In this document: in pieces, positions 53,914-62,928 of the stretch
Layout of the letters: each line of letters opens with the position of its first letter
How positions within the stretch are numbered: position 1 is the stretch's first letter
DNA from: Xanthobacteraceae bacterium
GTDB taxonomy: Bacteria; Pseudomonadota; Alphaproteobacteria; Rhizobiales; Xanthobacteraceae
Length of the DNA: 64,000 nt
Assembly (NCBI GenBank): GCA_019752575.1
Contig: JAIELW010000001.1
Span: forward strand, 1-64,000
Direction: 5' to 3'
Translations under genes and position numbers: made by a program
Notes under the pieces: model-generated
The model's input: the letters and a program-made list of their open reading frames with translations, nothing else
Databases searched by the model: none
What the model was told of the DNA's origin: nothing

Positions 53914-55356
53914 TTAAATCCCGAGCTGCGAGATGAACTTCGTATTCAGGTACGCTTCGATGGCCTCCGAACCGCCTTCGGAGCCGTAACCGGAGTCCTT
54001 CACGCCGCCGAAGGGCACTTCGGGAAGCGCGAGACCATGGTGATTGATCGAAACCATGCCGCTTTCGAACGCCGCGCCGATCGCCGAAGCCGTCTTTGCG
54101 GAATTCGTATAGGCGTAGGCGGCAAGGCCATAGGGCAGGCGGTTCGCCTCCGCGACCACGCTGTCGAAGGACGAGAACGGCACGATCGGCGAGAGCGGGC
54201 CGAACGGCTCCTCGTTCATGATCCGCATGTCGTTGTTGATATTGGTGAGCACGGTCGGCTCGAAGAAGTTGCCTTTGTTGCCGATGCGCTTGCCGCCGGT
54301 CTCTAACTTCGCGCCCTTCTGCACGGCGTCCGCAACGAAAGCCTCCATCGCATCGACGCGGCGCGTGTTGGCGAGCGGGCCCATGCGGCTGTCCTTGTCA
54401 AGGCCGTCGCCGACTTTCAGCTTCTTCGAAGCGTCGGTGTATTTCTGCACGAAGTCGCCATACACCTTTTCGTGCACGAGAAAGCGCGTCGGCGCCACGC
54501 AAACCTGCCCGGCGTTGCGGTGCTTGTTCGCGGAAAGCACCTTTACCGCGACATCGACATTGGCATCGTCGAACACGATCGCCGGCGCGTGGCCGCCCAA
54601 CTCCATCGTGATCCGCTTCATATGCAGACCCGCGAGCGAGGCGAGTTGCTTGCCGACCGGCGTCGAGCCCGTGAACGTGATCTTGCGGATCACCGGATGC
54701 GGAATGAGATAGGAAGAAATCTCCGCCGGGTTGCCGTAGACGAGCTGCAACACGCCGGCGGGGACGCCCGCATCGAGATAGGCCTGCACGAGTGCCGCGC
54801 ACGAGCCCGGCGTTTCTTCCGGACCTTTCAGGATGATCGAACAACCCGCAGCGATCGCGGCGGAAACCTTGCGTACTGCCTGGTTGATCGGGAAATTCCA
54901 CGGCGTGAAGGCCGCAACCGGACCGACCGGCTCTTTCACGACGAGCTGATAGATATTTTCGCCGCGCGCGGGAATGACGCGGCCATAAGTGCGGCGCGCT
55001 TCTTCGGCGAACCAGTCCATGATGTCGCCGGCGAGCAGCGTCTCGCCTTTGGCTTCGACGACAGGCTTGCCCTGCTCCAGCGTCATGATCTTCGCGATGT
55101 CGTCGGCGCGCGAGCGGATGATGTCGGCGGCCTTGCGCAGCGTCTTGTAGCGCGTGTCGGCGGGCGTTTTCTTCCAGACCTTGAAGCCGCTATCTGCGGC
55201 GGCGAGCGCCTTGTCGAGATCGGGCTTGGTCGCATGCGCGAGCGTCCCGATTTTCTCGCCGGTCGCGGGGTTCAGGATCGGCTCGTTCCGACCCTCCGCG
55301 CCCTTGGTCCATTCGCCGTTGATATGCAGGGAAACGTCCGGATACATTTGTTTCAC
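53914..55356 (-). CDS. gabD: NAD(P)-dependent succinate-semialdehyde dehydrogenase
   Basis: 480 residues of the aldehyde dehydrogenase superfamily: cofactor site FTPWNFP near 152, TFTGSTPVGK near 227, catalytic Glu in MELGGHAPAIV near 252 and catalytic Cys in NAGQVCVAPTR near 286. GabD-type proteins oxidise succinate semialdehyde to succinate; other aldehydes are possible. It stands alone, with no gabT beside it. A gene remnant of a different pathway lies upstream. Confidence 0.88.
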   Translation of the reverse strand: MKQMYPDVSLHINGEWTKGAEGRNEPILNPATGEKIGTLAHATKPDLDKALAAADSGFKVWKKTPADTRYKTLRKAADIIRSRADDIAKIMTLEQGKPVVEAKGETLLAGDIMDWFAEEARRTYGRVIPARGENIYQLVVKEPVGPVAAFTPWNFPINQAVRKVSAAIAAGCSIILKGPEETPGSCAALVQAYLDAGVPAGVLQLVYGNPAEISSYLIPHPVIRKITFTGSTPVGKQLASLAGLHMKRITMELGGHAPAIVFDDANVDVAVKVLSANKHRNAGQVCVAPTRFLVHEKVYGDFVQKYTDASKKLKVGDGLDKDSRMGPLANTRRVDAMEAFVADAVQKGAKLETGGKRIGNKGNFFEPTVLTNINNDMRIMNEEPFGPLSPIVPFSSFDSVVAEANRLPYGLAAYAYTNSAKTASAIGAAFESGMVSINHHGLALPEVPFGGVKDSGYGSEGGSEAIEAYLNTKFISQLGI

Positions 55357-55442
55357 TCGCCTGGGGTTGTTTGGATTTGGCGGGGATGGGGCTACGAAAG
55401 CGCGGCCCTGTCAACCGTTTAAGCGCAAGGCAGCCTTTCGCA

Positions 55443-55634
55443 TGAAACGACCCTCGACACGACCGCGATCGCCGACGAAGCGCTGGATCCCATCGACAAC
55501 CAGAAACGGCTCCCTTCACCGAGCGCGCGGACGGGCTGGACCTCGCTGGTGCGTACCGCGTAACGGCACAGATTTACGAGAAGCGCATCGCGCGCGGCGA
55601 GCAGCGGCGCGGCCGCAAGATCGGCTTCTCGTAA
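55443..55634 (+). pseudogene. 2-keto-4-pentenoate hydratase family remnant
   Basis: Two adjoining frames together resemble the first 60 residues of MhpD-type hydratases: ETTLDTTAIADEALDPIDNQ, then after a one-base shift near 55512, PFTERADGLDLAGAYRVTAQ and IYEKRIARGEQRRGRKIGFS, where family members continue GFTN. The frame stops at 55634 and nothing homologous follows. There is no start codon in the first frame. A dead fragment of an aromatic meta-cleavage gene in the 282-base gap between gabD and a small membrane gene. Confidence 0.6.
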
Positions 55635-55638
55635 CGCT

Positions 55639-55848
55639 TCAGGACACGAACCGCGCACGGATACAGAGTGCGACAAGCCACATCAATGTCAGCGACAGCA
55701 GGTGACCCGCAATGTCGAGGATGAGCTGCTGCCCGCCGCTCTCGGCGTGTGGCCCGTCCGCGAAGATACGGAGCGCAAGGCTGATCGCGACCGGAATGGT
55801 CAGCACCGTACAAAGCCAGATCAGAATGACTTCGTAATATCGGCTCAT
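55639..55848 (-). CDS. Small two-helix membrane protein
   Basis: 69 residues with two membrane segments, YEVILIWLCTVLTIPVAISL at 5-24 and ILDIAGHLLSLTLMWLVALC near 43-62, joined by a polar loop (FADGPHAESGG). Not recognised. The reading is supported by the hydrophobic pattern and an ordinary ATG; gene status moderately sure. It abuts the hydratase remnant on the opposite strand. Confidence 0.6.
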   Translation of the reverse strand: MSRYYEVILIWLCTVLTIPVAISLALRIFADGPHAESGGQQLILDIAGHLLSLTLMWLVALCIRARFVS

Positions 55849-55997
55849 CGGAAGCGCCCTCGCCGCCGCAAGCCCGATTATCTCACGGTTTCCTCACGGA
55901 CAGTAGAGGCGCTGCCTAGCCATCGTTTTGTACGTCACGACTTTCCCATCCTCCTTCGTGAAGGAGGGACCCGTCGGCTTTGGTGGCGGCTCGAACG

Positions 55998-57005
55998 TCA
56001 TTTCGGCACCATCGCTCCGATTTCATCGCGCGTAAGAAATTCTCCCGTCCGCTCGATCCGTTTGATGCCCTCGACGGTCGCGCGATTGATCGGAGTCGGA
56101 AAACCGATCTTTTCGCCGAGACGGACGAACTCGCCGTTCAGATAATCGATCTCGGTCGGCCGCTTGCGCAACAGACTTTGCAGAGTCGAGGTCATGATCG
56201 TTTCCTGCTCCGCCTTCCCAAGATTTTTGCGCAGGATCATCTTGCCGACGAAGGAAGGCAGCGCCAATGCACGCGAAAACAGCTTCATCGGCGCGCCGGG
56301 CATGTTGATCAACGGAATTCCGGCCGCGCGCACGACGCCGAACGACTCCTTCAGCTGCGCCACTGCAAATTCCGCGATCATCGGGTCACGCACGCATTCG
56401 TTGAGCGGCTTGCCGGTCAGCGCATTGATACTGTTCGTAAGCGAGTTGATAATCAGCTTCGACCACATCGCGCCTTCGATCTCGCCGGTCACGAAAACCG
56501 GCGCGACGAGTTCGAACAGGCGCTTCAGTTCCGTCACCACATATCGCTCGCCCGCGTCGGCCGCGCCGAGGACAGTGACGCCCGCACGATTGTAGCGAAC
56601 TGTGCCCGGCTCGAGCGTCGAAGAATTGAGAAGCAGAATCGCCGAGATTGGCTCGACGCCGCGCTCGCCAAGAATAATTTCCCGCGCGCGCACCCCGTTT
56701 TGCACAGCTACCACCGTAGCGGTGCCGAGCGAGGAACTCTGCGCACGTATCGCCTCCGCGAGATCCTGCGTCTTCATCGTGAAGATGGCGAAGCCGGCGC
56801 CCGCGGGTACCTCTGCCTCGACCTTCGGTGCGACGTGAAACTCCCCGATGATGCCGCTTGCGCGCAAACCCGCGGCCCGAAGCAGCGCCACGCGCTCCGG
56901 CCGCACCACGAGCGTCACGTCCTCGCCCGCTCGCGCCCAGATCGCGGCCAGGAGGTTTCCGATCGCGCCTGCGCCGACGACGGCGATTTTCGGTTTTTGG
57001 CTCAT
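55998..57005 (-). CDS. panE: 2-dehydropantoate 2-reductase family protein
   Basis: 335 residues. NADPH-binding N-terminus KIAVVGAGAIGNLLAA with the loop FTMKTQDLAEAI near 75 and VVAVQNGVRARE near 98; C-terminal helical domain with the catalytic Lys in GAMWSKLIINSLTN near 180. Reduces ketopantoate to pantoate in coenzyme A synthesis. Many genomes have several such paralogues acting on other keto acids, so the symbol is tentative. Monocistronic. A short CCTCCTTC-GTG-GAAGGAGG hairpin lies about 30 bases downstream. Confidence 0.82.
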   Translation of the reverse strand: MSQKPKIAVVGAGAIGNLLAAIWARAGEDVTLVVRPERVALLRAAGLRASGIIGEFHVAPKVEAEVPAGAGFAIFTMKTQDLAEAIRAQSSSLGTATVVAVQNGVRAREIILGERGVEPISAILLLNSSTLEPGTVRYNRAGVTVLGAADAGERYVVTELKRLFELVAPVFVTGEIEGAMWSKLIINSLTNSINALTGKPLNECVRDPMIAEFAVAQLKESFGVVRAAGIPLINMPGAPMKLFSRALALPSFVGKMILRKNLGKAEQETIMTSTLQSLLRKRPTEIDYLNGEFVRLGEKIGFPTPINRATVEGIKRIERTGEFLTRDEIGAMVPK

Positions 57006-57169
57006 CCTGGCCGGCCGTCCATGTAAGGAGAAGGTAAGGAAAGCGGTCGCGCTTCTCTCGCATGCCCTTCCGGTAAGGAAAATCCGGGAAACATTCTGCC
57101 TGTGTACGCAAGCGCGCTTGACGCCTCTGTCCGCTCCTGCGATGGAAAATGACTAGCAAGATCAATAGG

Positions 57170-57184
57170 TTAGAAGAATTCTAA
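57170..57184. promoter_or_regulatory. ICE/Irr-like iron box upstream of bfd
   Basis: TTAGAAGAATTCTAA, arms TTAGAA and TTCTAA with three bases between, the layout of the rhizobial iron control element. It lies 33 bases before the bfd GTG. Confidence 0.7.
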
Positions 57185-57216
57185 TCTAGCCAAGAAGCCG
57201 TCCGGGGAAGTCTCGC

Positions 57217-57513
57217 GTGATTGTCTGCTCCTGCAACTGCCTGACCGAAGCGCAGGTCCGCGAATCCTGCACGCGGGCCGAGGGAGCCGCGCGCTCGACC
57301 TTCGAGGTCTACAAGTGCCTCGGTTGCAGCCCGAAGTGCGGCACCTGCGCCCGCACGATCCGCAAGATCATGGACGAAACGCTCGGCGCTGGCGCCTGCG
57401 AGGTCTGCCCTATCGCCGCCAGTAGCGCCTGCGGTGCTGCCAAGATCGCGGAATCGCTCAATACCGCCTTCGAGCCGCTTCCGGCGGGTACGGCACTCGT
57501 CCCGGCGGAATAA
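57217..57513 (+). CDS. bfd: Bacterioferritin-associated ferredoxin with C-terminal extension
   Basis: 98 residues, start GTG at 57217. The [2Fe-2S] ligands of Bfd are seen as C4-x-C6 and C41-x-x-C44 (KCGTCARTIRKIM). Bfd reduces bacterioferritin to release iron. The usual length is near 64-75 residues; this protein has about 35 extra at the C-terminus including three more cysteines (ACEVCPIAASSAC), and extra Cys8, Cys34 and Cys37. Followed by bfr and preceded by an ICE-like box. Confidence 0.9.
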   Translation: MIVCSCNCLTEAQVRESCTRAEGAARSTFEVYKCLGCSPKCGTCARTIRKIMDETLGAGACEVCPIAASSACGAAKIAESLNTAFEPLPAGTALVPAE

Positions 57514-57565
57514 GTCTTTATTTTTCAGGCGTTTCGGAACTTCCTGCACGCGGTTTGCGTTCTCC

Positions 57566-57580
57566 TTAGAACCGTTCTAA
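57566..57580. promoter_or_regulatory. ICE/Irr-like iron box upstream of bfr
   Basis: TTAGAAC-C-GTTCTAA, a perfect 7-1-7 dyad with the same arms as the site upstream of bfd. It lies 39 bases before the bfr ATG, so bfr probably has its own iron-regulated promoter. Confidence 0.78.
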
Positions 57581-57618
57581 TCTAGTTCCATCATCGATCT
57601 TTTGCAGGAGTTGCCGCC

Positions 57619-58098
57619 ATGAAGGGCGATCCCAAAGTCATCGAATATCTCAACAAGGGTCTTCGCTCGGAGCTCACCGCGATCAACCAGTACTGGCTGC
57701 ATTACCGGATGCTCGACAACTGGGGCTTCAAGGACCTCGCGAAGAAGTGGCGCGCGGAATCGATCGAGGAAATGCACCACGCCGACCGCTTCACCGACCG
57801 CATCCTCTTCCTAGAAGGCCTGCCGAACATGCAGACGCTCGATCCGCTGAAGATCGGGCAAAACGTGAAGGAAGTGATGGAGTGCGATCTCGCCGCCGAG
57901 CACGAGGCGCGCGCGCTCTATCAGGAAGCCGCGACCTACTGCCATTCGGTCAAGGACTATCCCTCGCGCGAGTTGTTCGAGGCGCTGATGAAGGACGAGG
58001 AAGGCCACATCGACTTCCTCGAAACGCAACTCGACCTGATCAAGACGGTCGGCCTCGAACTCTACTCGCAGAAGCACATTGGCGAATTGGGTGACTGA
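57619..58098 (+). CDS. bfr: Bacterioferritin
   Basis: 159 residues, four-helix bundle. Ferroxidase ligands Glu18, Glu51, His54, Glu94, Glu127 and His130 are present, and Met52 (in EEMHHADR) is the haem ligand, so this is a haem-binding bacterioferritin rather than a plain ferritin. Forms the 24-subunit iron store. Good GCAGGAGTTGCC ribosome site. Encoded with bfd, its iron-release partner, and an ICE-like operator; ends in a strong terminator. Confidence 0.97.
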   Translation: MKGDPKVIEYLNKGLRSELTAINQYWLHYRMLDNWGFKDLAKKWRAESIEEMHHADRFTDRILFLEGLPNMQTLDPLKIGQNVKEVMECDLAAEHEARALYQEAATYCHSVKDYPSRELFEALMKDEEGHIDFLETQLDLIKTVGLELYSQKHIGELGD

Positions 58099-58161
58099 GG
58101 CAAGCCTCAATCATCTTGGAAAACTCGACGGCGAATAGGCGGCGGGCACACGCGAAAAACA

Positions 58162-58193
58162 AAAAAGGCCGAAGCACCGCTTCGGCCTTTTTT
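58162..58193. terminator. Bidirectional intrinsic terminator
   Basis: AAAAGGCCGAAGC and GCTTCGGCCTTTT make a perfect stem with a three-base loop, with T run after and A run before. It lies between the converging bfr and protein kinase genes and can end both. Confidence 0.92.
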
Positions 58194-58213
58194 CGTTTTC
58201 GTGAAACGCCGGA

Positions 58214-59986
58214 TTAATTGCCGACGCAGATTCCGCGCACGCAGATCTGCCCTCGCGGCAATTGCTGCTGTTGCTGCGGCGGTGGCTGCTGATACTGCGG
58301 CTGCTGCACCTGCTGCGGGATCGCCACGCAGGTGTTGTTCTGCACGCGGAAGCCGGGGCGGCAGGTTAACGGGCAAACGCGGCCGCCGCGCTCGCGCAGC
58401 GCCCCGAGCAGCTGCTCGGTCGGATCGCCGTCGAACTTCGTCTTGGCGTTACGATTGTAAAGCTCGAGCGACTTGCGCGCGGCGTCGTTCCACTCGCCGT
58501 CGTTGTTGTCTGGACCGCAGCCGGAACGCTGCAGCTCAATGACGACGTTGCGGGTAAGTTCCTTCTGGACGCGGATCTGCTCTTGCTCCGAGCGCTGCTG
58601 CTCGATCATCGCAAGCTTGGTCTTCTGCGCGCGCGCGAGCGTCGCGTAGAAACCTTCCGGGTGACGCGACAGGAACAGATCGTAGGCTTCCATCGTGTCG
58701 ACCTTCTGCGCCAGCTCGAAATCGCGGCGCGCTTCGGCCTGCGGATCGACCGGCGGCGCCTGCCTCACCGGCGTCTCGACCTTTGGCTGCTGGATATCGC
58801 TTTTCGGCTGCTCGACGACGGCGACCTGTTGCTGGCTCGGCACGACGGTTGTCGCGGACTGCTGCTTTACCACCGCAACTTGCGGATCGCCGCGGAACGA
58901 CATCATCGCAAACGCAGAACCGACCACGAGCAGCAGGAGTGCCGCCGCGATCGCGGCCCGGCGCGCGCCCATCGAGCGCTTGCTCTTTGCGAGTTGTGCC
59001 GAGGACGGCGAGATGTAGGACGGATTCGGCGGCGTGTTCGGCTGGGTACGGATCACCGGCCGCGTCGGCGCGTTCGAGCTGGACATTCCCTGCCAGCCGA
59101 TCGCCTGACGAAACTCTTCGATGGAGACTTGCCGTTCGCTCGCGCGGAACGAGAGCGCCTTCTCGATCGCCTTTGCGAAGGCCTCGGGAACGTGGGGTGC
59201 CGCTTCCGAAAGCGGGGTGAGCGAGTCGCCCTCGCCAAACGCAATCTTGCGCGCGCGCTCCTCGGTGTCCGCCGGCGGCTTGCCCGCGAGCGCACGATAG
59301 AACACGGCGCCGAGCGCATAGATGTCGGCGCGCGCGTCAAGCGTTTCGCCTTCGCGGGTCTGCTCCGGGGGCGAATAGTGCTGCTTGCCGACCATGTAGG
59401 AATGCACGGTCTTGGCCTGCAGGAGCGTGCGATTTTCGATCACCTTGATCGCACCGAAGTCGATGATGACCGGGCGGCCGTCCGCCGTGATCATGATGTT
59501 GTCCGGTGCGACGTCGCGGTGAATGAAGTTCATGCTGTGCAGGTAATCGAGCGCGTCGATCACCGGCTCAAGCGTTCGGCGGATTTCTTCGGTCGTCGGC
59601 AGGTTCGGCCGGTCGCGGAGCCACTGCTCGAAGGTTTTGCCCTCGACGTAGTCCATGAACATGTAGCCGGTGTCGTTATCGGCGAGATAGTGGAACACCT
59701 CGACGATGTTCGGGTGCTTCAGCCGGCATTGCTCGGTGGTCGAGCTTTCGAAGCGCTTCAACGCCCAGCTCACCAGCTCGGTGTCGCGCTCGGCATAGAT
59801 GATCTCGGTTGCGCCTTTGCGGGACGCGATGCCGCGCGGGAAGAATTCCTTGATCGCAACGCGGCGGCCCGTGACCGGGCTCTCGCCCTCATAGGTGATG
59901 CCGAAACCGCCCGCGCCGAGGACACGGACTATGCGATAGCCGGCGATCACCGTGCCGGCGGGTAGCGCGTGCGGATCGTTATTCAT
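58214..59986 (-). CDS. Membrane Ser/Thr protein kinase, paralogue of the 51768 gene
   Basis: 590 residues from the ATG at 59986, which matches the start of its paralogue (NNDPHAL). Kinase at about 15-295 with GAGGFG at 24-29, Lys46, HRDVAPDN at 156-163 and DFG at 176-178; again Ala replaces Lys in the HRDxKP motif. Membrane helix near 343-363. The outer part has a coiled region and a cysteine-containing unit (ELQRSGCGPDNNDGEWND, then RVCPLTCRPGFRVQNNTCV), common in bradyrhizobial kinases and caspase-like proteins, then a Gln/Pro tail. The kinase halves are about 70 per cent alike by eye; the outer domains differ. Confidence 0.88.
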   Translation of the reverse strand: MNNDPHALPAGTVIAGYRIVRVLGAGGFGITYEGESPVTGRRVAIKEFFPRGIASRKGATEIIYAERDTELVSWALKRFESSTTEQCRLKHPNIVEVFHYLADNDTGYMFMDYVEGKTFEQWLRDRPNLPTTEEIRRTLEPVIDALDYLHSMNFIHRDVAPDNIMITADGRPVIIDFGAIKVIENRTLLQAKTVHSYMVGKQHYSPPEQTREGETLDARADIYALGAVFYRALAGKPPADTEERARKIAFGEGDSLTPLSEAAPHVPEAFAKAIEKALSFRASERQVSIEEFRQAIGWQGMSSSNAPTRPVIRTQPNTPPNPSYISPSSAQLAKSKRSMGARRAAIAAALLLLVVGSAFAMMSFRGDPQVAVVKQQSATTVVPSQQQVAVVEQPKSDIQQPKVETPVRQAPPVDPQAEARRDFELAQKVDTMEAYDLFLSRHPEGFYATLARAQKTKLAMIEQQRSEQEQIRVQKELTRNVVIELQRSGCGPDNNDGEWNDAARKSLELYNRNAKTKFDGDPTEQLLGALRERGGRVCPLTCRPGFRVQNNTCVAIPQQVQQPQYQQPPPQQQQQLPRGQICVRGICVGN

Positions 59987-60089
59987 CTCGGGTCCATTTG
60001 ATTGCGTGGATGCTAATGGAAAGGCCGCCCTGTGCAACGCACGAACACCTCACTCCTTGGCACAACCGCGTGATCGCTCCCACGGCCTC

Positions 60090-60106
60090 TTTGGAATTAG
60101 TCTAAA
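60090..60106. promoter_or_regulatory. ICE/Irr-like iron box upstream of fbpA
   Basis: TTTGGAATTAGTCTAAA, close to the TTTRGAA-N3-TTCYAAA form of iron control elements with one clear mismatch. It lies about 100 bases before the iron-binding protein ATG, a position fitting a promoter overlap. Confidence 0.68.
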
Positions 60107-60209
60107 CTATTGATTTCGTTTGCTTTTTTCGACGTGACGCGTTTTCTTCCCGGTAACGTTCCATGAAATTTACGGCCAAATCAGAGCCGGAACCCCACCA
60201 GGAGGTCCT

Positions 60210-61238
60210 ATGAACCGTCTTATTTCCAGCCTCGCGTTCGTCGCTGCCGTCACGGCAGGCTCGATCGTTCCCCTGCCCGCGAGTGGGCAGGGTGAGGTGA
60301 ACGTTTACACCACCCGCGAGCCGAAACTCATCCAGCCGCTGTTCGACCTTTTCACCAAGAACACTGGCGTCAAGGTCAATGCCATCTTCATCGAGAAGGG
60401 CATGGCCGAACGCGTCGCCGCCGAAGGCGCGAACTCGCCCGCCGACATCATGATGTCGGTCGATATCGGCAACGTGCTCGACGGCGTCGCGCGAGGCGTC
60501 ACCCAGGGCGTGCAGTCCGAAGCTCTTGCAGCCGCGGTGCCTGCAAACTTGCGCGACAAGGACGGCCACTGGTTCGCGCTCTCGCTGCGAGCGCGCCTCA
60601 TCTACGTCTCGAACGATCGCGTGAAGGACAAGGCGCTGAATTATGCCGACCTCGCCGACCCGAAATGGAAGGGCAAGGTCTGCATCCGCTCCGGGCAGCA
60701 TCCCTATAACACCGCGCTGATCGCGGCTTACATTCACCACTACGGTTCCGCGAAAGCCGAAGAGTGGCTGAAGGGCGTGAAAGCCAATCTCGCGCGTAAG
60801 CCCGCGGGCGGCGACCGCGAAGTCGCGCGCGACATTCTCGGCGGCGTCTGCGACATCGGTGTCGCCAATTCCTATTACGTCGGCCTGATGCGCGGCGGCA
60901 GTAACGAAGACCAGAAGAAGTGGGGCGCTGCGATCAACACCATCATGCCGACGTTTCCCGGCGGCGGCACGCACGTGAACATCTCCGGTGCATCGGTCGC
61001 GAAAAACGCGCCGAACAAGGCGAATGCGGTCAAGCTGCTTGAGTTCCTCGTCTCGAACGAGGCCCAGGCCGCCTATGCCAAGGTGAACTACGAATATCCG
61101 GTGCGCCCGAGCGCGCAGCTCGATCCGATCATCGCCGCCCTCGGAACGCTGAAGACCGACCAGATCGACCTCACGGCGATCGCGAAGAACCGCAAGCAGG
61201 CTTCCGAACTCGTCGATAAGGTCGGCTTCGACCAGTAA
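60210..61238 (+). CDS. fbpA: Ferric iron ABC transporter substrate-binding protein (FbpA/FutA type)
   Basis: 342 residues. Signal peptide cut near PASGQG (27). Mature protein begins VNVYTTREPKLIQPLFDLF and has the twin-tyrosine region VANSYYVGLMRGG near 228, the ferric-ion ligands of this family, with DIMMSVDIGNVL near 80. Binds Fe(III) in the periplasm. Strong AGGAGGT ribosome site. Followed 10 bases later by the permease gene; upstream an ICE-like box. Confidence 0.93.
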   Translation: MNRLISSLAFVAAVTAGSIVPLPASGQGEVNVYTTREPKLIQPLFDLFTKNTGVKVNAIFIEKGMAERVAAEGANSPADIMMSVDIGNVLDGVARGVTQGVQSEALAAAVPANLRDKDGHWFALSLRARLIYVSNDRVKDKALNYADLADPKWKGKVCIRSGQHPYNTALIAAYIHHYGSAKAEEWLKGVKANLARKPAGGDREVARDILGGVCDIGVANSYYVGLMRGGSNEDQKKWGAAINTIMPTFPGGGTHVNISGASVAKNAPNKANAVKLLEFLVSNEAQAAYAKVNYEYPVRPSAQLDPIIAALGTLKTDQIDLTAIAKNRKQASELVDKVGFDQ

Positions 61239-61248
61239 GAAAAACGAA

Positions 61249-62928
61249 GTGGCTACTTCCGTGCTCCGGGCGTTTCGCAACAGCGGAACGCCCGGCTGGA
61301 CCCTCGCGGCAATTCTGGCCGCGGCGATCGTCGTATCGCCGATTGTCGCGCTTGTCGCAATCGCGAGCCAGGGCTCCGGCGATCTCTGGCCGCAGCTTAC
61401 TGCCTATGTGCTACCTTCGGCAGCGATCAATACGGGGATCCTGCTGCTCGGTGTCGGGCTCTTGACCGGCGTGGTCGGCGTCGGCACGGCATGGCTCGTG
61501 TCCACGACTGAATTTCCCGGCCGTAAAGTTTTCGACTGGGCGCTCTTATTGCCGCTCGCAATCCCGACCTACATTCTCGCTTATGCCTATCTCGACATTC
61601 TGCATCCGCTCGGACCTATTCAATCCGCGTTGCGTGCGCTTCTGGGATTGAGCGACCCGCGCTCTCTTTATTTTCCCGAGATCCGCTCGATGGGCGGCGT
61701 GATCTTTCTCTTGGGCTTCGTGCTTTATCCCTATGTCTATCTCGCCGCGCGCGCGTCATTCCTGATGCAGAGCGCGACCGCGCTAGAGGCCGCGCGCATA
61801 CTGGGCGCGGGACGCTTCGAGATTCTGTTTCGTGTGGCTTTGCCCCTTGCAAGGCCGGCTATCGTCGTCGGTGTCACGCTCGCGCTACTCGAGGCGCTGA
61901 ACGACATCGCTGCGACCGAGTTTCTCGGCGTGCGCACGCTGACGATTGCGATCTATTCGACCTGGCTCAACCGCTCGTCGCTGCCGGGAGCCGCGCAGAT
62001 TTCGCTCTTCATGCTCGCAATCGTCACGCTGCTCTTTCTGATGGAGCGCTGGGCGCGGCGGCATCAGCGCTTCTTTGCAAGCGGCAAGCGTGTGCAGCCG
62101 CCGTCGCCGGTGCCGCTCGATAGGTTGAAAGCGTTCGGCGCGATTGCAGCCTGCGCACTCCCGCTCGCGATCGGTTTTCTCGCGCCATTCGCCTATCTCG
62201 CGGAGCAGGCGGTCCGGAAACTCACATCCGGCGGCGTTTCCCCGATGATCTGGCGCGAGACCTTCAACACTGTGCTGTACGCGGGGATTGCCACACTATT
62301 TACACTCGTGGTCGGCCTCGCCATCGCTTATGCGCTTCGTGCCGACAAAAGCGGCTTCGCTTCGCCGGCGAGCCGCGTCGCGAGCATCGGCTATGCCATT
62401 CCCGGCACCGTGCTCGCGGTCGGTTTGCTTTGGCCGCTGGCGGCGTTCGACAATTCCGTCGACGCCGCCCTGCGCCAGTGGTTCGGCGTCTCGACTGGTC
62501 TCCTAATTTCCGGTTCGGGCGCGGCACTCGTGCTCGCCTACACAATCCGTTTTCTTGCGATGTCGATCAACGCGACCGAAGCGGGCTATACGAAGATTTC
62601 CGAGAACATCGACCACGCCGCGCGCAGTCTCGGCGAAAGCTCGTTTGGCACGCTCAGGAAAATTCATCTGCCGATGCTGCGGCCCGCGCTCGGCGCTGCG
62701 GCCATTCTCGTCTTCGTCGATTGCATGAAGGAATTGCCGGCGACCTTGATGTTGCGGCCTTTTGGCGTGGAAACGCTCGCCACGCACATCTATGCCGAGG
62801 CGGTGCGCGGCACCTATGAAGACGGATCGGTCGCCGCGATCCTGATTGTGCTCGCGGGACTGGTCCCGGTCGTGATGCTCGCGCGCGTGAGCCGCCCCGC
62901 GATCACGCCAAGTACGATCTCGTCTTAA
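61249..62928 (+). CDS. fbpB: Ferric iron ABC transporter permease (FbpB type, two fused halves)
   Basis: 559 residues with twelve helices in two halves, each with an EAA-type loop: [20 protein letters not shown] near 180 and [20 protein letters not shown] near 460. This fused form is normal for FbpB. Start is GTG at 61249. It needs an FbpC ATPase, but the next gene is convergent and unrelated, so the ATPase must be encoded elsewhere. Its stop overlaps that of the acetoacetyl-CoA synthetase gene by four bases. Confidence 0.92.
   Translation: MATSVLRAFRNSGTPGWTLAAILAAAIVVSPIVALVAIASQGSGDLWPQLTAYVLPSAAINTGILLLGVGLLTGVVGVGTAWLVSTTEFPGRKVFDWALLLPLAIPTYILAYAYLDILHPLGPIQSALRALLGLSDPRSLYFPEIRSMGGVIFLLGFVLYPYVYLAARASFLMQSATALEAARILGAGRFEILFRVALPLARPAIVVGVTLALLEALNDIAATEFLGVRTLTIAIYSTWLNRSSLPGAAQISLFMLAIVTLLFLMERWARRHQRFFASGKRVQPPSPVPLDRLKAFGAIAACALPLAIGFLAPFAYLAEQAVRKLTSGGVSPMIWRETFNTVLYAGIATLFTLVVGLAIAYALRADKSGFASPASRVASIGYAIPGTVLAVGLLWPLAAFDNSVDAALRQWFGVSTGLLISGSGAALVLAYTIRFLAMSINATEAGYTKISENIDHAARSLGESSFGTLRKIHLPMLRPALGAAAILVFVDCMKELPATLMLRPFGVETLATHIYAEAVRGTYEDGSVAAILIVLAGLVPVVMLARVSRPAITPSTISS

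Noticed and set aside
55948-55968. TCCTCCTTC-GTG-GAAGGAGGG hairpin downstream of panE
   Set aside because: No T run follows on the relevant strand; it may be a fragment of another repeat, but a single copy is not enough to say.
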